A stretch of 64,000 bases of DNA. It comes from Pseudomonas asiatica (GTDB lineage: Bacteria; Pseudomonadota; Gammaproteobacteria; Pseudomonadales; Pseudomonadaceae). The stretch covers positions 810,001 through 874,000 of the forward strand of contig NZ_CP157874.1 in the NCBI RefSeq assembly GCF_040214835.1. The letters are read 5' to 3'. The notes beneath the pieces are model-generated. The model was not told where the DNA came from and made no database searches. It saw only the letters and a list, made by a program, of their open reading frames with translations. Shown here piece by piece: positions 8,967 through 17,430 of this stretch. A program made the translations under genes and the position numbers. How positions within the stretch are numbered: position 1 is the first letter of the stretch; every line of letters starts with the position of its first letter.

Positions 8967-9821
8967 TCACTGCTGGGCACAGAGCTCGGCGGCGGTCTTG
9001 TCAGTCACGTTGCTGCGGTCGAAGCCGAACGGCGCGACGGTCTTCAGATGCTCCTCGCTGCCCAGCCACTTCTTCATCTCGGCGTTGACCGCGTCGCGCA
9101 GGGCCTTGTCCTCGGGGCGGAAGGCCAGGGCACCGTAGCCGGTGTGGGCCGGGTCATCGGTGAAGTCGCTGATCGCCTCGACCTTGTCGCCCCCCTTTTT
9201 TGCCAGGCCCTTCATGGTCAGCTGGGTGCCCACGGCAGCATCGGCGCGGCCGGCGCGCACGGCCTGCAACTGGGCGGTGGTGTCCGGCACCTGAAGGATC
9301 TGCGCATCCGTGATGCCGGAGTCGCGGGCATAGGCGAGGTTGACCGTGCCGGCCATGATCGCCAGCTTCACGTCCGGGTTCCTGGCGATGTCGGCGTAGC
9401 TGTGCAGGTTCTTCGGATTGCCCTGTGCCACCAGCAGGGTGTCGGGCAGGGCGTACTGCGGGTCGGTGAAGATCACCTGCTTGCAGCGTGCCGGGGTGAT
9501 GTACATGCCGGCGGCAATCACATCGAAGCGCCCGGCGCGCAAGCCCGGGATCAACGAACCCCACTCGGTGAGCACGCCATCGACCTGTTTGATGCCCATT
9601 TTCCCGAAGATGATCTTGGCGATTTCCGGTGACTCCCCGGTTACCCGGCCATCGGTCTCGGTGAAGGCAAACGGGGTTTCGTTGGCGTAGCCGATGCGGA
9701 TGTGGCTGGTTTCCTTGATTTCGTCCAGGCTGGCGGCCTGGGCGCTGGCAAGCACACCGAAGGTGGCACAGGCCATCAGCAGGCGTTGAAAGGGGCGTGG
9801 AACGTTGAAAGGCTGGCTCAT
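8967..9821 (-). CDS. ehuB: Ectoine/hydroxyectoine substrate-binding protein EhuB
   Basis: 284 residues from ATG 9821 (AGGAG 8 bases upstream). A signal peptide ends near ASAQA, then comes a family 3 solute-binding protein with two lobes (IRIGYANETPFAFTE at the front, GLRAGRFDVIAAGMYITP in the middle). It delivers ectoines to EhuCDA in the periplasm. First gene of the minus-strand import operon, divergent from the MocR regulator. The intergenic region carries motif ATTGCNCTAGNACANT (9981-9996). Confidence 0.85.
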   Translation of the reverse strand: MSQPFNVPRPFQRLLMACATFGVLASAQAASLDEIKETSHIRIGYANETPFAFTETDGRVTGESPEIAKIIFGKMGIKQVDGVLTEWGSLIPGLRAGRFDVIAAGMYITPARCKQVIFTDPQYALPDTLLVAQGNPKNLHSYADIARNPDVKLAIMAGTVNLAYARDSGITDAQILQVPDTTAQLQAVRAGRADAAVGTQLTMKGLAKKGGDKVEAISDFTDDPAHTGYGALAFRPEDKALRDAVNAEMKKWLGSEEHLKTVAPFGFDRSNVTDKTAAELCAQQ

Positions 9822-9980
9822 CAATGAAGCTCCTGTTTGTTATAAAAACCGTCGTCGACGGCTCTGTGTTAGGAGGCAGTGGAGCAAAACAGCGAAAACA
9901 GGTCGGTCTTTTGTTCGAAGCTGCCGGGCAGCGGGAGTTCGACCTTGGGCCGAGCATACAAAAGCTGAAACGGCCATTGC

Positions 9981-9997
9981 ATTGCACTAGGACAATT
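9981..9997. promoter_or_regulatory. Candidate EnuR operator between ehuB and enuR
   Basis: ATTGCACTAGGACAATT here matches ATTGCCCTAGTACATTC at 11591-11607 before eutB: the shared pattern is ATTGCNCTAGNACANT. The copy here is also a near inverted repeat (ATTG-N8-CAAT). Both divergent ends of the import operon and the catabolic operon therefore carry the same box, as expected for the pathway regulator. Confidence 0.5.
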
Positions 9998-10057
9998 GCC
10001 CGAAGCACTTGTACGGGGGATGCTGTGACCCTGGCCCCGGCAAGTGAAGCGAACATC

Positions 10058-11455
10058 ATGATGCACAGTTGGAAGGCAGCCCTGGACGCCGCCCGCATCG
10101 GCGAGTCCAAATACAAGATCCTGGTCCAGGCCGTCACCGGCGAGATCGAGCGCGGCGTATTGGTACATGACCAGCGCCTGCCACCGCAGCGCCAGGTAGC
10201 CGATGCCCTGGGCATCAGCGTGCAGACCGTGACCAATGCCTACAAGGAACTGGAGCGCCAAGGCCTGGTGCGTTGCGAGATCGGCCGTGGCAGTTTCGTC
10301 AGCCGGCGCATGAGCGACCGTGTGTCGGATGACATCATCGACCTGCCCGAGCGTACCCTGGTCGACTTCTCCATCACCCGCATCCTGCACACCCAGGTGC
10401 ATGAGCGCATCTGGCGCGACACCTGCGCCGAGCTGGCCGTGGAAGAGGAGCAGCCGTGGATCCATGCCTACCGGCCCATCGCCGGTTTCGAGAGCCACCG
10501 CGAGGCGGCGGTGCGCTGGCTTGCCGGCCTGGGCATGCAGGTCGAGCGTGACGATGTGCTGGTCACCAACGGCGCCGCCCACGCCATCTTCCTGGCCCTG
10601 GCCTCGCTGGCCGGGCCGGATGATGTGGTGCTGTGCGAGGGGTTGACCGACCATGGCGTGATCGGTAATTCACAGGTGCTCGGTTTCACCCTCAAAGGCC
10701 TGGAGATGGACCGCGAGGGTATCAACCCGGAGCATTTCGAGGACATCTGCAGCAACGAGCGGGTGACCGCGCTGGTGTGCACACCCAACCTCAACAACCC
10801 GACCGTCAGCCTGATGCCCGACAGCCGTCGCCAGGAGATTGCCGAAATTGCCCGGCGCTTTGGCGTGCATATCATCGAAGATGACGTTTACGGGCCGCTA
10901 CTGGGTGGCAGCCATGCCAGGCCACTCAGTTCCTATGCGCCGGAGCTGTCGTTCTACTGCACCAGCATGACCAAGTCGGTGCTTACCGGCCTGCGCGTGG
11001 GCTACCTGGCCATGCCCAAGCGCCTGGCGCTGCGCACCGAGAGCATCTTGCGGGTCAACAGCTGGATGGCCACGCCCTTGGTGGCGGAAATTGCATCGCG
11101 CTGGATCAACGATGGGCGCGCGGCGCAGCTGGTGGCGCTGCAGCGCACCTTGCTGGGCGAGCGTCAGGTGTTGTTGCGTGAGTACCTGGGGGATTATGTG
11201 CGTGGTCAGCACGCGCATGCCCTGGGGGCGTGGCTGAACATTCCCGAGCGCTGGGAAGTGGACAGCCTGGTGCGTGCCTTGCGCCGCCGGCAGATTGCGG
11301 TGACGCCGCCGGAGCCGTTCCTGGTGCGCGGTACACCGCGGCCACGGGCCGTGCGCTTGTGCGTGGGCGCCGAGTGTTCCGAGGCAAAGCTGCGCCAGGC
11401 CTTTGGCGATATGCGGGAGTTGTTCGGGCAGTATCCGCAGATCCACGAGCTTTGA
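10058..11455 (+). CDS. enuR: MocR-type GntR regulator of ectoine catabolism (EnuR-like)
   Basis: 465 residues from ATG 10058 (a GTG at 10025 with GGGGGA just upstream would add 11). The N-terminal winged helix (LPPQRQVADALGISVQTVTNAYKELERQGLV) is followed by a class I aminotransferase-like domain with the PLP lysine in YCTSMTKSVLTGLRVGY. MocR proteins of this type sense diaminobutyrate derivatives made from ectoine as PLP adducts and release the operators. Divergent from ehuB and upstream of eutB-doeD, the place expected for EnuR. Confidence 0.82.
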   Translation: MMHSWKAALDAARIGESKYKILVQAVTGEIERGVLVHDQRLPPQRQVADALGISVQTVTNAYKELERQGLVRCEIGRGSFVSRRMSDRVSDDIIDLPERTLVDFSITRILHTQVHERIWRDTCAELAVEEEQPWIHAYRPIAGFESHREAAVRWLAGLGMQVERDDVLVTNGAAHAIFLALASLAGPDDVVLCEGLTDHGVIGNSQVLGFTLKGLEMDREGINPEHFEDICSNERVTALVCTPNLNNPTVSLMPDSRRQEIAEIARRFGVHIIEDDVYGPLLGGSHARPLSSYAPELSFYCTSMTKSVLTGLRVGYLAMPKRLALRTESILRVNSWMATPLVAEIASRWINDGRAAQLVALQRTLLGERQVLLREYLGDYVRGQHAHALGAWLNIPERWEVDSLVRALRRRQIAVTPPEPFLVRGTPRPRAVRLCVGAECSEAKLRQAFGDMRELFGQYPQIHEL

Positions 11456-11460
11456 GCGGC

Positions 11461-11568
11461 CTGTACCGGCCTCTTCGCGGGTAAACCCGCTCCCACAGGT
11501 TCCGTGCGAGGTTCAGGAAATGCGCGATTCCTGTGGGAGCGGGTTTACCCGCGAAGAGGCCGGTACAG
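11461..11568. repeat. REP pair, family A
   Basis: Two inverted family A REP units directly after the regulator stop codon and before the eutB promoter; a possible mRNA 3' end stabiliser. Confidence 0.85.
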
Positions 11569-11590
11569 GCAAAAACAAATTCCCCGGCAA

Positions 11591-11607
11591 ATTGCCCTAG
11601 TACATTC
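11591..11607. promoter_or_regulatory. Candidate EnuR operator upstream of eutB
   Basis: ATTGCCCTAGTACATTC, 63 bp before the eutB start, shares ATTGCNCTAGNACANT with 9981-9997. Only two copies were spotted, so the motif needs support from other genomes. Confidence 0.45.
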
Positions 11608-11669
11608 ATCACGACAATTTTCGCCTCATACACTCCGCCCAACATCAGCTCACTTGTTGGGTCCCGGTC

Positions 11670-12641
11670 ATGTCAGCGCTCTCGCTTCACGATCTCTACC
11701 TCGCCCGCCAGCGTATCCACGGCCTGGTGCGCAGCACGCCGCTGGAACTTTCCCCCAGCCTGTCACGGCACCTGGGCACGCCGGTCTACCTGAAGCTCGA
11801 AGCCCTGCAGACCACCGGCAGCTTCAAGCTGCGCGGCGCCAGCAATGCCATCGCCGCACTCAGCGCGGAACAACGCGCTTGCGGCGTGGTTACGGCCTCC
11901 ACCGGCAATCACGGCCGGGCGGTGGCCCACGCTGCTGCGCAACTGGGCGTGAAGGCAACCGTGTTTCTTTCGCAACTGGTGCCAGCCAACAAGGTCCAGG
12001 CCATCCGCGACCTGGGCGCCGAAGTGTGCATCGTCGGCCACTCCCAGGACGATGCCCAACAGGCCGCGCAACAACATGCCGGGCAACAGGGTGCAACGCT
12101 GATTCCACCTTTCGATCACCCCCAGGTCATCGCCGGCCAGGGCACGCTGGGCCTGGAAATCATCGAGCAGTTGCCCGAGGTGGAGCAGGTGCTGATTCCG
12201 CTCTCCGGTGGTGGCCTGTTCGCGGGTGTGGCGTTGGCCATGAAAAGCATAAAGCCGGCGATCACCACCCATGGCATCAGCATGCAGCGCGGCGCGGCGA
12301 TGTACGCCAGCCTGCAGGCCGGCAGGCCAGTCGAGGTAGAGGAGCTGCCGACACTCGCCGACTCGCTTGGTGGCGGCATCGGCCTGGGCAACCAGCACAC
12401 CCTGAGCATGACCCAGCGCCTGCTCGACCAACTCCACCTGCTGCCGGAAGCGTCGATCGCCAATGGCATGCGCCACGCCTACCAGCACGAGCGGTTGGTA
12501 CTCGAAGGTGCCGGCGCAGTCGGCATCGCCGCGCTGCTCGACGGCCTGGTGACGGCCCGCGGCCCGGTCGTGGTGGTGGTCAGCGGGCGCAACGTTGACA
12601 GCGCACAGCATCAGCGCGTCCTCAACGGCGGCGACGCCTGA
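11670..12641 (+). CDS. eutB: Hydroxyectoine utilization dehydratase EutB
   Basis: 323 residues of the threonine dehydratase (PLP fold type II) family. PLP lysine K53 in TTGSFKLRGASNA; phosphate-binding SGGGLFAG near the middle; no C-terminal ACT domain, as expected for EutB. It is thought to work with EutA and EutC to turn hydroxyectoine into ectoine. First gene of the catabolic operon. eutA, normally beside it, is not in this window. Confidence 0.85.
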   Translation: MSALSLHDLYLARQRIHGLVRSTPLELSPSLSRHLGTPVYLKLEALQTTGSFKLRGASNAIAALSAEQRACGVVTASTGNHGRAVAHAAAQLGVKATVFLSQLVPANKVQAIRDLGAEVCIVGHSQDDAQQAAQQHAGQQGATLIPPFDHPQVIAGQGTLGLEIIEQLPEVEQVLIPLSGGGLFAGVALAMKSIKPAITTHGISMQRGAAMYASLQAGRPVEVEELPTLADSLGGGIGLGNQHTLSMTQRLLDQLHLLPEASIANGMRHAYQHERLVLEGAGAVGIAALLDGLVTARGPVVVVVSGRNVDSAQHQRVLNGGDA

Positions 12642-12672
12642 AATTCACGTTTCCTTCACTGGAGGTATTCGA

Positions 12673-13665
12673 ATGCCGGCCATCACCTTGCTCAGCGAAG
12701 CCGACCTGCGTAGCTGCATCACCCTCGACCGCAACGCGATCGATGCCATCGAGCAGGCCTTTGCCCTGCTTGCCACGGCCAAGGTGGCGATGCCGCCGAT
12801 CCTGCGCCTGGATGTGCCCGAGCACAACGGTGAGGTGGACGTGAAAACCGCCTACCTGCCAGGGCTGGAGCGTTTCGCGATCAAGGTCAGCCCGGGCTTT
12901 TTCGACAACCCCAAGCTTGGCCTGCCCAGCCTCAACGGCATGATGATGCTGCTGTCGGCCCGCACTGGCCTGCTCGATGCCTTGCTCCTCGACAATGGCT
13001 ACCTCACCGCCGTGCGCACCGCTGCAGCCGGTGCGGTAGCTGCACGCTGGCTGTCGCGGCAGGACAGCCGCAGCGTGGCCTTGATCGGCAGTGGCGAACA
13101 GGCACGCCTGCAGCTGCAGGCACTGCGCCTGGTGCGGCCGATCGAGCAGGTCAAGGTGTGGGGGCGCGATGCGCAGAGAACCGCAGCGTTATGTGACGAC
13201 CTGGGGCGTGATGGGCAACTGCAGGTACAGGCCTGCGACAGTGTCGACCAGGCCATGCAGGCGGTCGATATCGCCATCACCTGCACCCCCAGCCGCGAGC
13301 CGCTGATCCAGCCGCATCACCTGCAACCGGGGCTGCACATCACTGCCATGGGCTCGGATGCCGAGCACAAGAACGAGATCGCGCCCACGGCCCTGGCCCG
13401 GCTTGATCGTTATGTCGCCGACCGCCTGAGCCAGACCCGCGTGCTGGGCGAACTGCACCACGCCTTGCGCGCTGGCGCGGTCAGCGAGCAGGCCATTCAT
13501 TCCGAGCTGGGCCAGATCATCGCCGGCCTGCACCCGGGCCGTGTGCAGGCCGAAGAGGTCACCCTGTGCGACCTGACCGGCACCGGGGCCCAGGACACCG
13601 CCATCGCCAACCTTGCCTTCGAACGCGCAATCGCCGCCCACAAAGGCCTGGCGTTTCACAGCTGA
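12673..13665 (+). CDS. eutC: Ectoine utilization protein EutC (ornithine cyclodeaminase family)
   Basis: 330 residues from ATG 12673, preceded by GGAGG; the longer frame from 12595 overlaps eutB and is unlikely. Ornithine cyclodeaminase/mu-crystallin fold with Rossmann motif VALIGSGEQARLQ and the NAD-binding stretch ITCTPSREPLI. Proposed to act with EutB in the hydroxyectoine branch. 31 bp after eutB, co-transcribed. Confidence 0.85.
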   Translation: MPAITLLSEADLRSCITLDRNAIDAIEQAFALLATAKVAMPPILRLDVPEHNGEVDVKTAYLPGLERFAIKVSPGFFDNPKLGLPSLNGMMMLLSARTGLLDALLLDNGYLTAVRTAAAGAVAARWLSRQDSRSVALIGSGEQARLQLQALRLVRPIEQVKVWGRDAQRTAALCDDLGRDGQLQVQACDSVDQAMQAVDIAITCTPSREPLIQPHHLQPGLHITAMGSDAEHKNEIAPTALARLDRYVADRLSQTRVLGELHHALRAGAVSEQAIHSELGQIIAGLHPGRVQAEEVTLCDLTGTGAQDTAIANLAFERAIAAHKGLAFHS

Positions 13666-13701
13666 CAGTTTTCACAACCCACTCACAAGAAGGGCATCCG
13701 T

Positions 13702-14892
13702 ATGTCACAGACAGTGGTCAACCTGCCATTCGGTCGGCAGGAGTACGCCCAGCGCCTGGCCAAGACCCGCGCGGCCATGCAGGCACAGGGCCTGGAGCTT
13801 TTGCTGGTTACCGATCCATCGAACATGGCCTGGCTCACCGGCTATGACGGCTGGTCGTTCTACGTGCACCAGTGCGTGCTGCTGGCGCTCGATGGCGAGC
13901 CGATCTGGTTTGGCCGCGGCCAGGACGCCAATGGCGCAAGGCGCACGGTGTTCATGCAGCACGACAACATCGTCGGCTACCCGGACATCTATGTGCAGTC
14001 ACGCGAGCGCCACCCGATGGACTACCTGTGCCAGGAGGTGATTCTGGCCAAGGGCTGGGGCGGCCTGAGCATCGGCGTGGAGATGGACAACTACTACTTC
14101 AGCGCGGCGGCCTACCAGGCGCTGTGCAAGCACCTGCCACAGGCGCGTTTCAGCGATGCCGCCGGGCTGGTCAACTGGCAGCGGGCGGTCAAGTCGCCGC
14201 AGGAAATCGAATACATGCGTATCGCCGCGCGCATCGTCAAACAGATGCACGGGTGCATCCTCGAACGCATCGAGCCCGGCATGCGCAAGAACGAGCTGGT
14301 GGCCGAGATCTACCGCAGCGGCATCCTCGGTGTCGATGGCCATGGCGGCGACTACCCGGCCATCGTGCCGTTGCTGCCGACTGGCGCTGATGCCAGCGCG
14401 CCGCACCTTACCTGGGACGATTCCCCGTTCACCCGCGGCGCCGGCACGTTCTTCGAGATTGCCGGCTGCTACAAGCGCTACCACTGCCCGCTGTCGCGCA
14501 CCGTGTACCTGGGCAAGCCGCCGCAACACTTTCTCGATGGCGAAAAGGCGGTGGTCGAAGGTATCGCGGCCGGCCTCGATGCCGCGCGGCCAGGCAACAC
14601 CACCGGTGACATCGCCAGGGCGTTCTTCCGCGTACTGGAGAAGTTCGGCATACACAAGGACAGCCGCTGTGGTTACCCGATCGGTATCAGCTACCCGCCA
14701 GATTGGGGCGAGCGCACCATGAGCCTGCGCCCGAGCGACACCAGCGTGCTGCAACCGGGCATGACCTTCCACTTCATGCCGGGGCTGTGGATGGATGACT
14801 GGGGCCTGGAGATCACCGAAAGCATCCTCATCACCGAGACCGGGGTCGAGACCCTGTGCAACGTGCCGCGCCAGCTGTTCGTGAAGGACTGA
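13702..14892 (+). CDS. doeA: Ectoine hydrolase DoeA (EutD), M24 fold
   Basis: 396 residues: an N-terminal creatinase-like domain, then the pita-bread domain. It opens the ectoine ring to N-acetyl-diaminobutyrate isomers. Metal ligands of M24 peptidases are not conserved: the usual first Asp is Glu in FFEIAGCYKRYH, the second position reads CPLSRT, and the usual His site reads GYPIGISY. This fits a creatinase-like, metal-free hydrolase. SD AAGGGC before ATG 13702; three bases separate its stop from the doeB start. Confidence 0.88.
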   Translation: MSQTVVNLPFGRQEYAQRLAKTRAAMQAQGLELLLVTDPSNMAWLTGYDGWSFYVHQCVLLALDGEPIWFGRGQDANGARRTVFMQHDNIVGYPDIYVQSRERHPMDYLCQEVILAKGWGGLSIGVEMDNYYFSAAAYQALCKHLPQARFSDAAGLVNWQRAVKSPQEIEYMRIAARIVKQMHGCILERIEPGMRKNELVAEIYRSGILGVDGHGGDYPAIVPLLPTGADASAPHLTWDDSPFTRGAGTFFEIAGCYKRYHCPLSRTVYLGKPPQHFLDGEKAVVEGIAAGLDAARPGNTTGDIARAFFRVLEKFGIHKDSRCGYPIGISYPPDWGERTMSLRPSDTSVLQPGMTFHFMPGLWMDDWGLEITESILITETGVETLCNVPRQLFVKD

Positions 14893-14895
14893 CCC

Positions 14896-15915
14896 ATGAA
14901 TGCGATCGCACAGGCCGCCGCCACGGTGGCCAACCCCATCACCTGTACCTTGGATTTCGAGCAGGATGGCGTGCAGCACGGCTTCCTCAAGCTGCCGTAC
15001 TCGCGTGACGACTCGGCCTGGGGGGCGGTGATGATTCCGCTGACGGTGGTCAGGAACGGCAATGGCCCGACAGCCTTGCTCACGGGGGGCAATCACGGTG
15101 ACGAATACGAAGGCCCGGTGGCGCTGAGCAAGCTGGCCCAGCAGCTGCAGGCCGGGCAGGTAAGCGGGCGGGTGATCATCGTGCCGTTCATGAACACACC
15201 GGCGTTCCAGGCGGGCACCCGCACCTCGCCGATCGACCGGGGCAACCTCAACCGCAGCTTCCCTGGCCGGCCTGATGGCAGCGTGACGGAAAAGATCGCC
15301 GACTATTTCCGCCGCACCTTGCTGCCGTTGGCCGATATTGTCCTGGACATCCACTCCGGTGGTCGCACCCTCGATTTCCTGCCGTTCGCTGCATGCCATG
15401 TGCTGCCCGACAAGGCCCAGCAGGCCCGTTGTGAAGCCGGCATGCAGGCCTTCGCCGCGCCCTACAGCATGCGCATGCTCGAGCTGGATGCGCAGGCGAT
15501 GTACGACACCGCGGCAGAAGAGCAGGGCAAGGTGTTCATCACCACCGAACTGGGCGGTGGTGGCACCTCCACGGCGAAAAGCGTGGCCCTGGCGGAGCGC
15601 GGCGTGCGCAATGTGCTGATCCACGCCGGCATCCTCGCCGGCGAAGTGGAGCAGGGCGAGACAACCCTGCTGGACATGCCCGATGGCGATTGCTTCATCG
15701 CCAGCGAGCACGACGGATTGCTGGAGATGTGCCGCGACCTGGGCGAAACGGTCAGCCAGGGCGAAGTGATCGCCCGTATCCATGACATCCGCCGCACCGG
15801 CAGCGCCCCGGTCGAGTACCGCGCCCGACGCAATGGCTTGCTCGCAGCCCGGCACTTTCCCGGCCTGGTGCAGTGCGGCGACACCCTGGCGGTGATCGCC
15901 GACGTACTGGCCTGA
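14896..15915 (+). CDS. doeB: N-acetyl-L-2,4-diaminobutyrate deacetylase DoeB
   Basis: 339 residues of the succinylglutamate desuccinylase/aspartoacylase zinc family. Zinc ligands appear in GGNHGDEYEG (His67, Glu70) and in LDIHSGG near residue 153. It removes the acetyl group from the product of DoeA, giving 2,4-diaminobutyrate and acetate. Immediately downstream of doeA. Confidence 0.88.
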   Translation: MNAIAQAAATVANPITCTLDFEQDGVQHGFLKLPYSRDDSAWGAVMIPLTVVRNGNGPTALLTGGNHGDEYEGPVALSKLAQQLQAGQVSGRVIIVPFMNTPAFQAGTRTSPIDRGNLNRSFPGRPDGSVTEKIADYFRRTLLPLADIVLDIHSGGRTLDFLPFAACHVLPDKAQQARCEAGMQAFAAPYSMRMLELDAQAMYDTAAEEQGKVFITTELGGGGTSTAKSVALAERGVRNVLIHAGILAGEVEQGETTLLDMPDGDCFIASEHDGLLEMCRDLGETVSQGEVIARIHDIRRTGSAPVEYRARRNGLLAARHFPGLVQCGDTLAVIADVLA

Positions 15916-15951
15916 ACCTGGCGTCACGACAACGAGGTATGGAGAACAGTC

Positions 15952-17418
15952 ATGTCACACCACTACCCATTCAACAGCCTGTGCCACGTCGATGGCCAAT
16001 GGCTGCACAGCCACAGTGGCAACAGCGTCGCCGTGCATGACCCGGCCAACCGCCAGGTCATCGGCCATGTGCCGCTGCTCGACCATGAGCAGATCGTCGC
16101 CGCGGTGGATGCCGCCCAGCGGGCTTTCCCGGCCTGGCGCCAGCAGAGCCTGGACAGCCGCGCTGCGCTGTTGCGGCGCTGGGCCGAATTGATGCTCGAG
16201 CACCAGGAGGCTCTGGCGCGCATTCTCAGCGAGGAGCAGGGCAAGCCGCTGGCCGAAGCACGCGGTGAAATCGCCTATGCGGCAAGCTTCATCCCCTGGT
16301 TTGCCGAGGAGGCCCGGCGCCTCAACGGGCAGACCATCCCCAGCCATATTCCGGGTGCCCAGCTGAGTACGCTGAAGGAGCCCGTCGGGGTCTGCGCGCT
16401 GCTCACCCCGTGGAACTTCCCCAGCGCCATGATCACCCGCAAGGCGGCTGCGGCGTTGGCGGCCGGCTGCACGGTGGTGGTCAAGCCGGCCCACGAAACA
16501 CCGTTCTCGGCGCTGGCCCTGGCCCAGCTGGCAGAGGACGCCGGCTTCCCGCCGGGGGTGTTCAACGTGGTGATTGGCGAGCCGCAGATGGCCATGGAAA
16601 CCCTGGTGCGCGACAGCCGCGTGCGGGCGGTCAGCTTCACCGGCTCGACCCGGGTCGGCAAGCTGGTGCTGCAAGCCGCGGCTCAGGATGTGAAGAAAGT
16701 GGCGCTGGAGCTGGGCGGCAACGCGCCGTTCATCGTCTGCGCCGATGCCGACCTGGAGCTGGCCGTGCGGGTGGCCGTGGCCGCCAAGTTCCAGACGTCT
16801 GGCCAGGACTGCTGCGCGGCCAACCGGATCATGGTGCAGCGGCCGTTGTACGAAGCATTCCTGGCGCGCTTCGCCGAAGCGGTGCGGGCGCTGAAGGTTG
16901 GCCCGGCGATGGTCGATAGTGAGGAGACGGCCGCAGAGGTCGGCCCGTTGATGCACCAGGCCGCCTTCGATGCCACCCAGGCCCGGGTCGAGGACGCCCT
17001 GCAGCGTGGCGCCCGGCGCCTGGTCGGTGGCGAGGGCCATGCGCTGGGTGGCTGGTTCTTCCAGCCGACGGTGCTTGCCGATGTCACGCCGGCGATGCGC
17101 ATCTACCAGGAAGAAAACTTCGCGCCGATTGCCGGGGTCATGCCGTTCGACACGCTGGAGCAGGCCATCACCATGGCCAATGACACCGAGTACGGCCTGG
17201 CTGCCTACATCGTCGGCAACCGCCTCGATGTCGTGCACCCGCTGGTGCGCCGGCTCGACCACGCGATGGTGGCGATCAACGGCGTCAAGTTCACCGGCCA
17301 CCCCATCCCGTTCGGCGGCATGAAGGCCTCGGGCCTGGGCCGCGAAGGCGGCAGCGAGGGCTTCGAACCCTTCGTCGAAACCAAATACGTTTGCTTGCAC
17401 CACCACGGTCAGTTCTAA
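15952..17418 (+). CDS. doeC: Aldehyde dehydrogenase, probably aspartate-semialdehyde dehydrogenase DoeC
   Basis: 488 residues, GabD-like. Catalytic Asn155 (PWNF), Glu253 (LELGG) and Cys287 (GQDC) are present. In ectoine breakdown the transaminase product aspartate semialdehyde is oxidised to aspartate by a GabD-like enzyme, so context favours DoeC; on sequence alone succinate-semialdehyde dehydrogenase is equally possible. 36 bp after doeB and 12 bp before doeD. Confidence 0.75.
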   Translation: MSHHYPFNSLCHVDGQWLHSHSGNSVAVHDPANRQVIGHVPLLDHEQIVAAVDAAQRAFPAWRQQSLDSRAALLRRWAELMLEHQEALARILSEEQGKPLAEARGEIAYAASFIPWFAEEARRLNGQTIPSHIPGAQLSTLKEPVGVCALLTPWNFPSAMITRKAAAALAAGCTVVVKPAHETPFSALALAQLAEDAGFPPGVFNVVIGEPQMAMETLVRDSRVRAVSFTGSTRVGKLVLQAAAQDVKKVALELGGNAPFIVCADADLELAVRVAVAAKFQTSGQDCCAANRIMVQRPLYEAFLARFAEAVRALKVGPAMVDSEETAAEVGPLMHQAAFDATQARVEDALQRGARRLVGGEGHALGGWFFQPTVLADVTPAMRIYQEENFAPIAGVMPFDTLEQAITMANDTEYGLAAYIVGNRLDVVHPLVRRLDHAMVAINGVKFTGHPIPFGGMKASGLGREGGSEGFEPFVETKYVCLHHHGQF

Positions 17419-17430
17419 GGAGTGTTTGCC

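Noticed and set aside
13999..15927. 642-codon minus-strand frame opposite doeA/doeB
   Set aside because: Same reason: antisense to well-supported genes, rich in His/Gln/Arg as expected for reverse frames.
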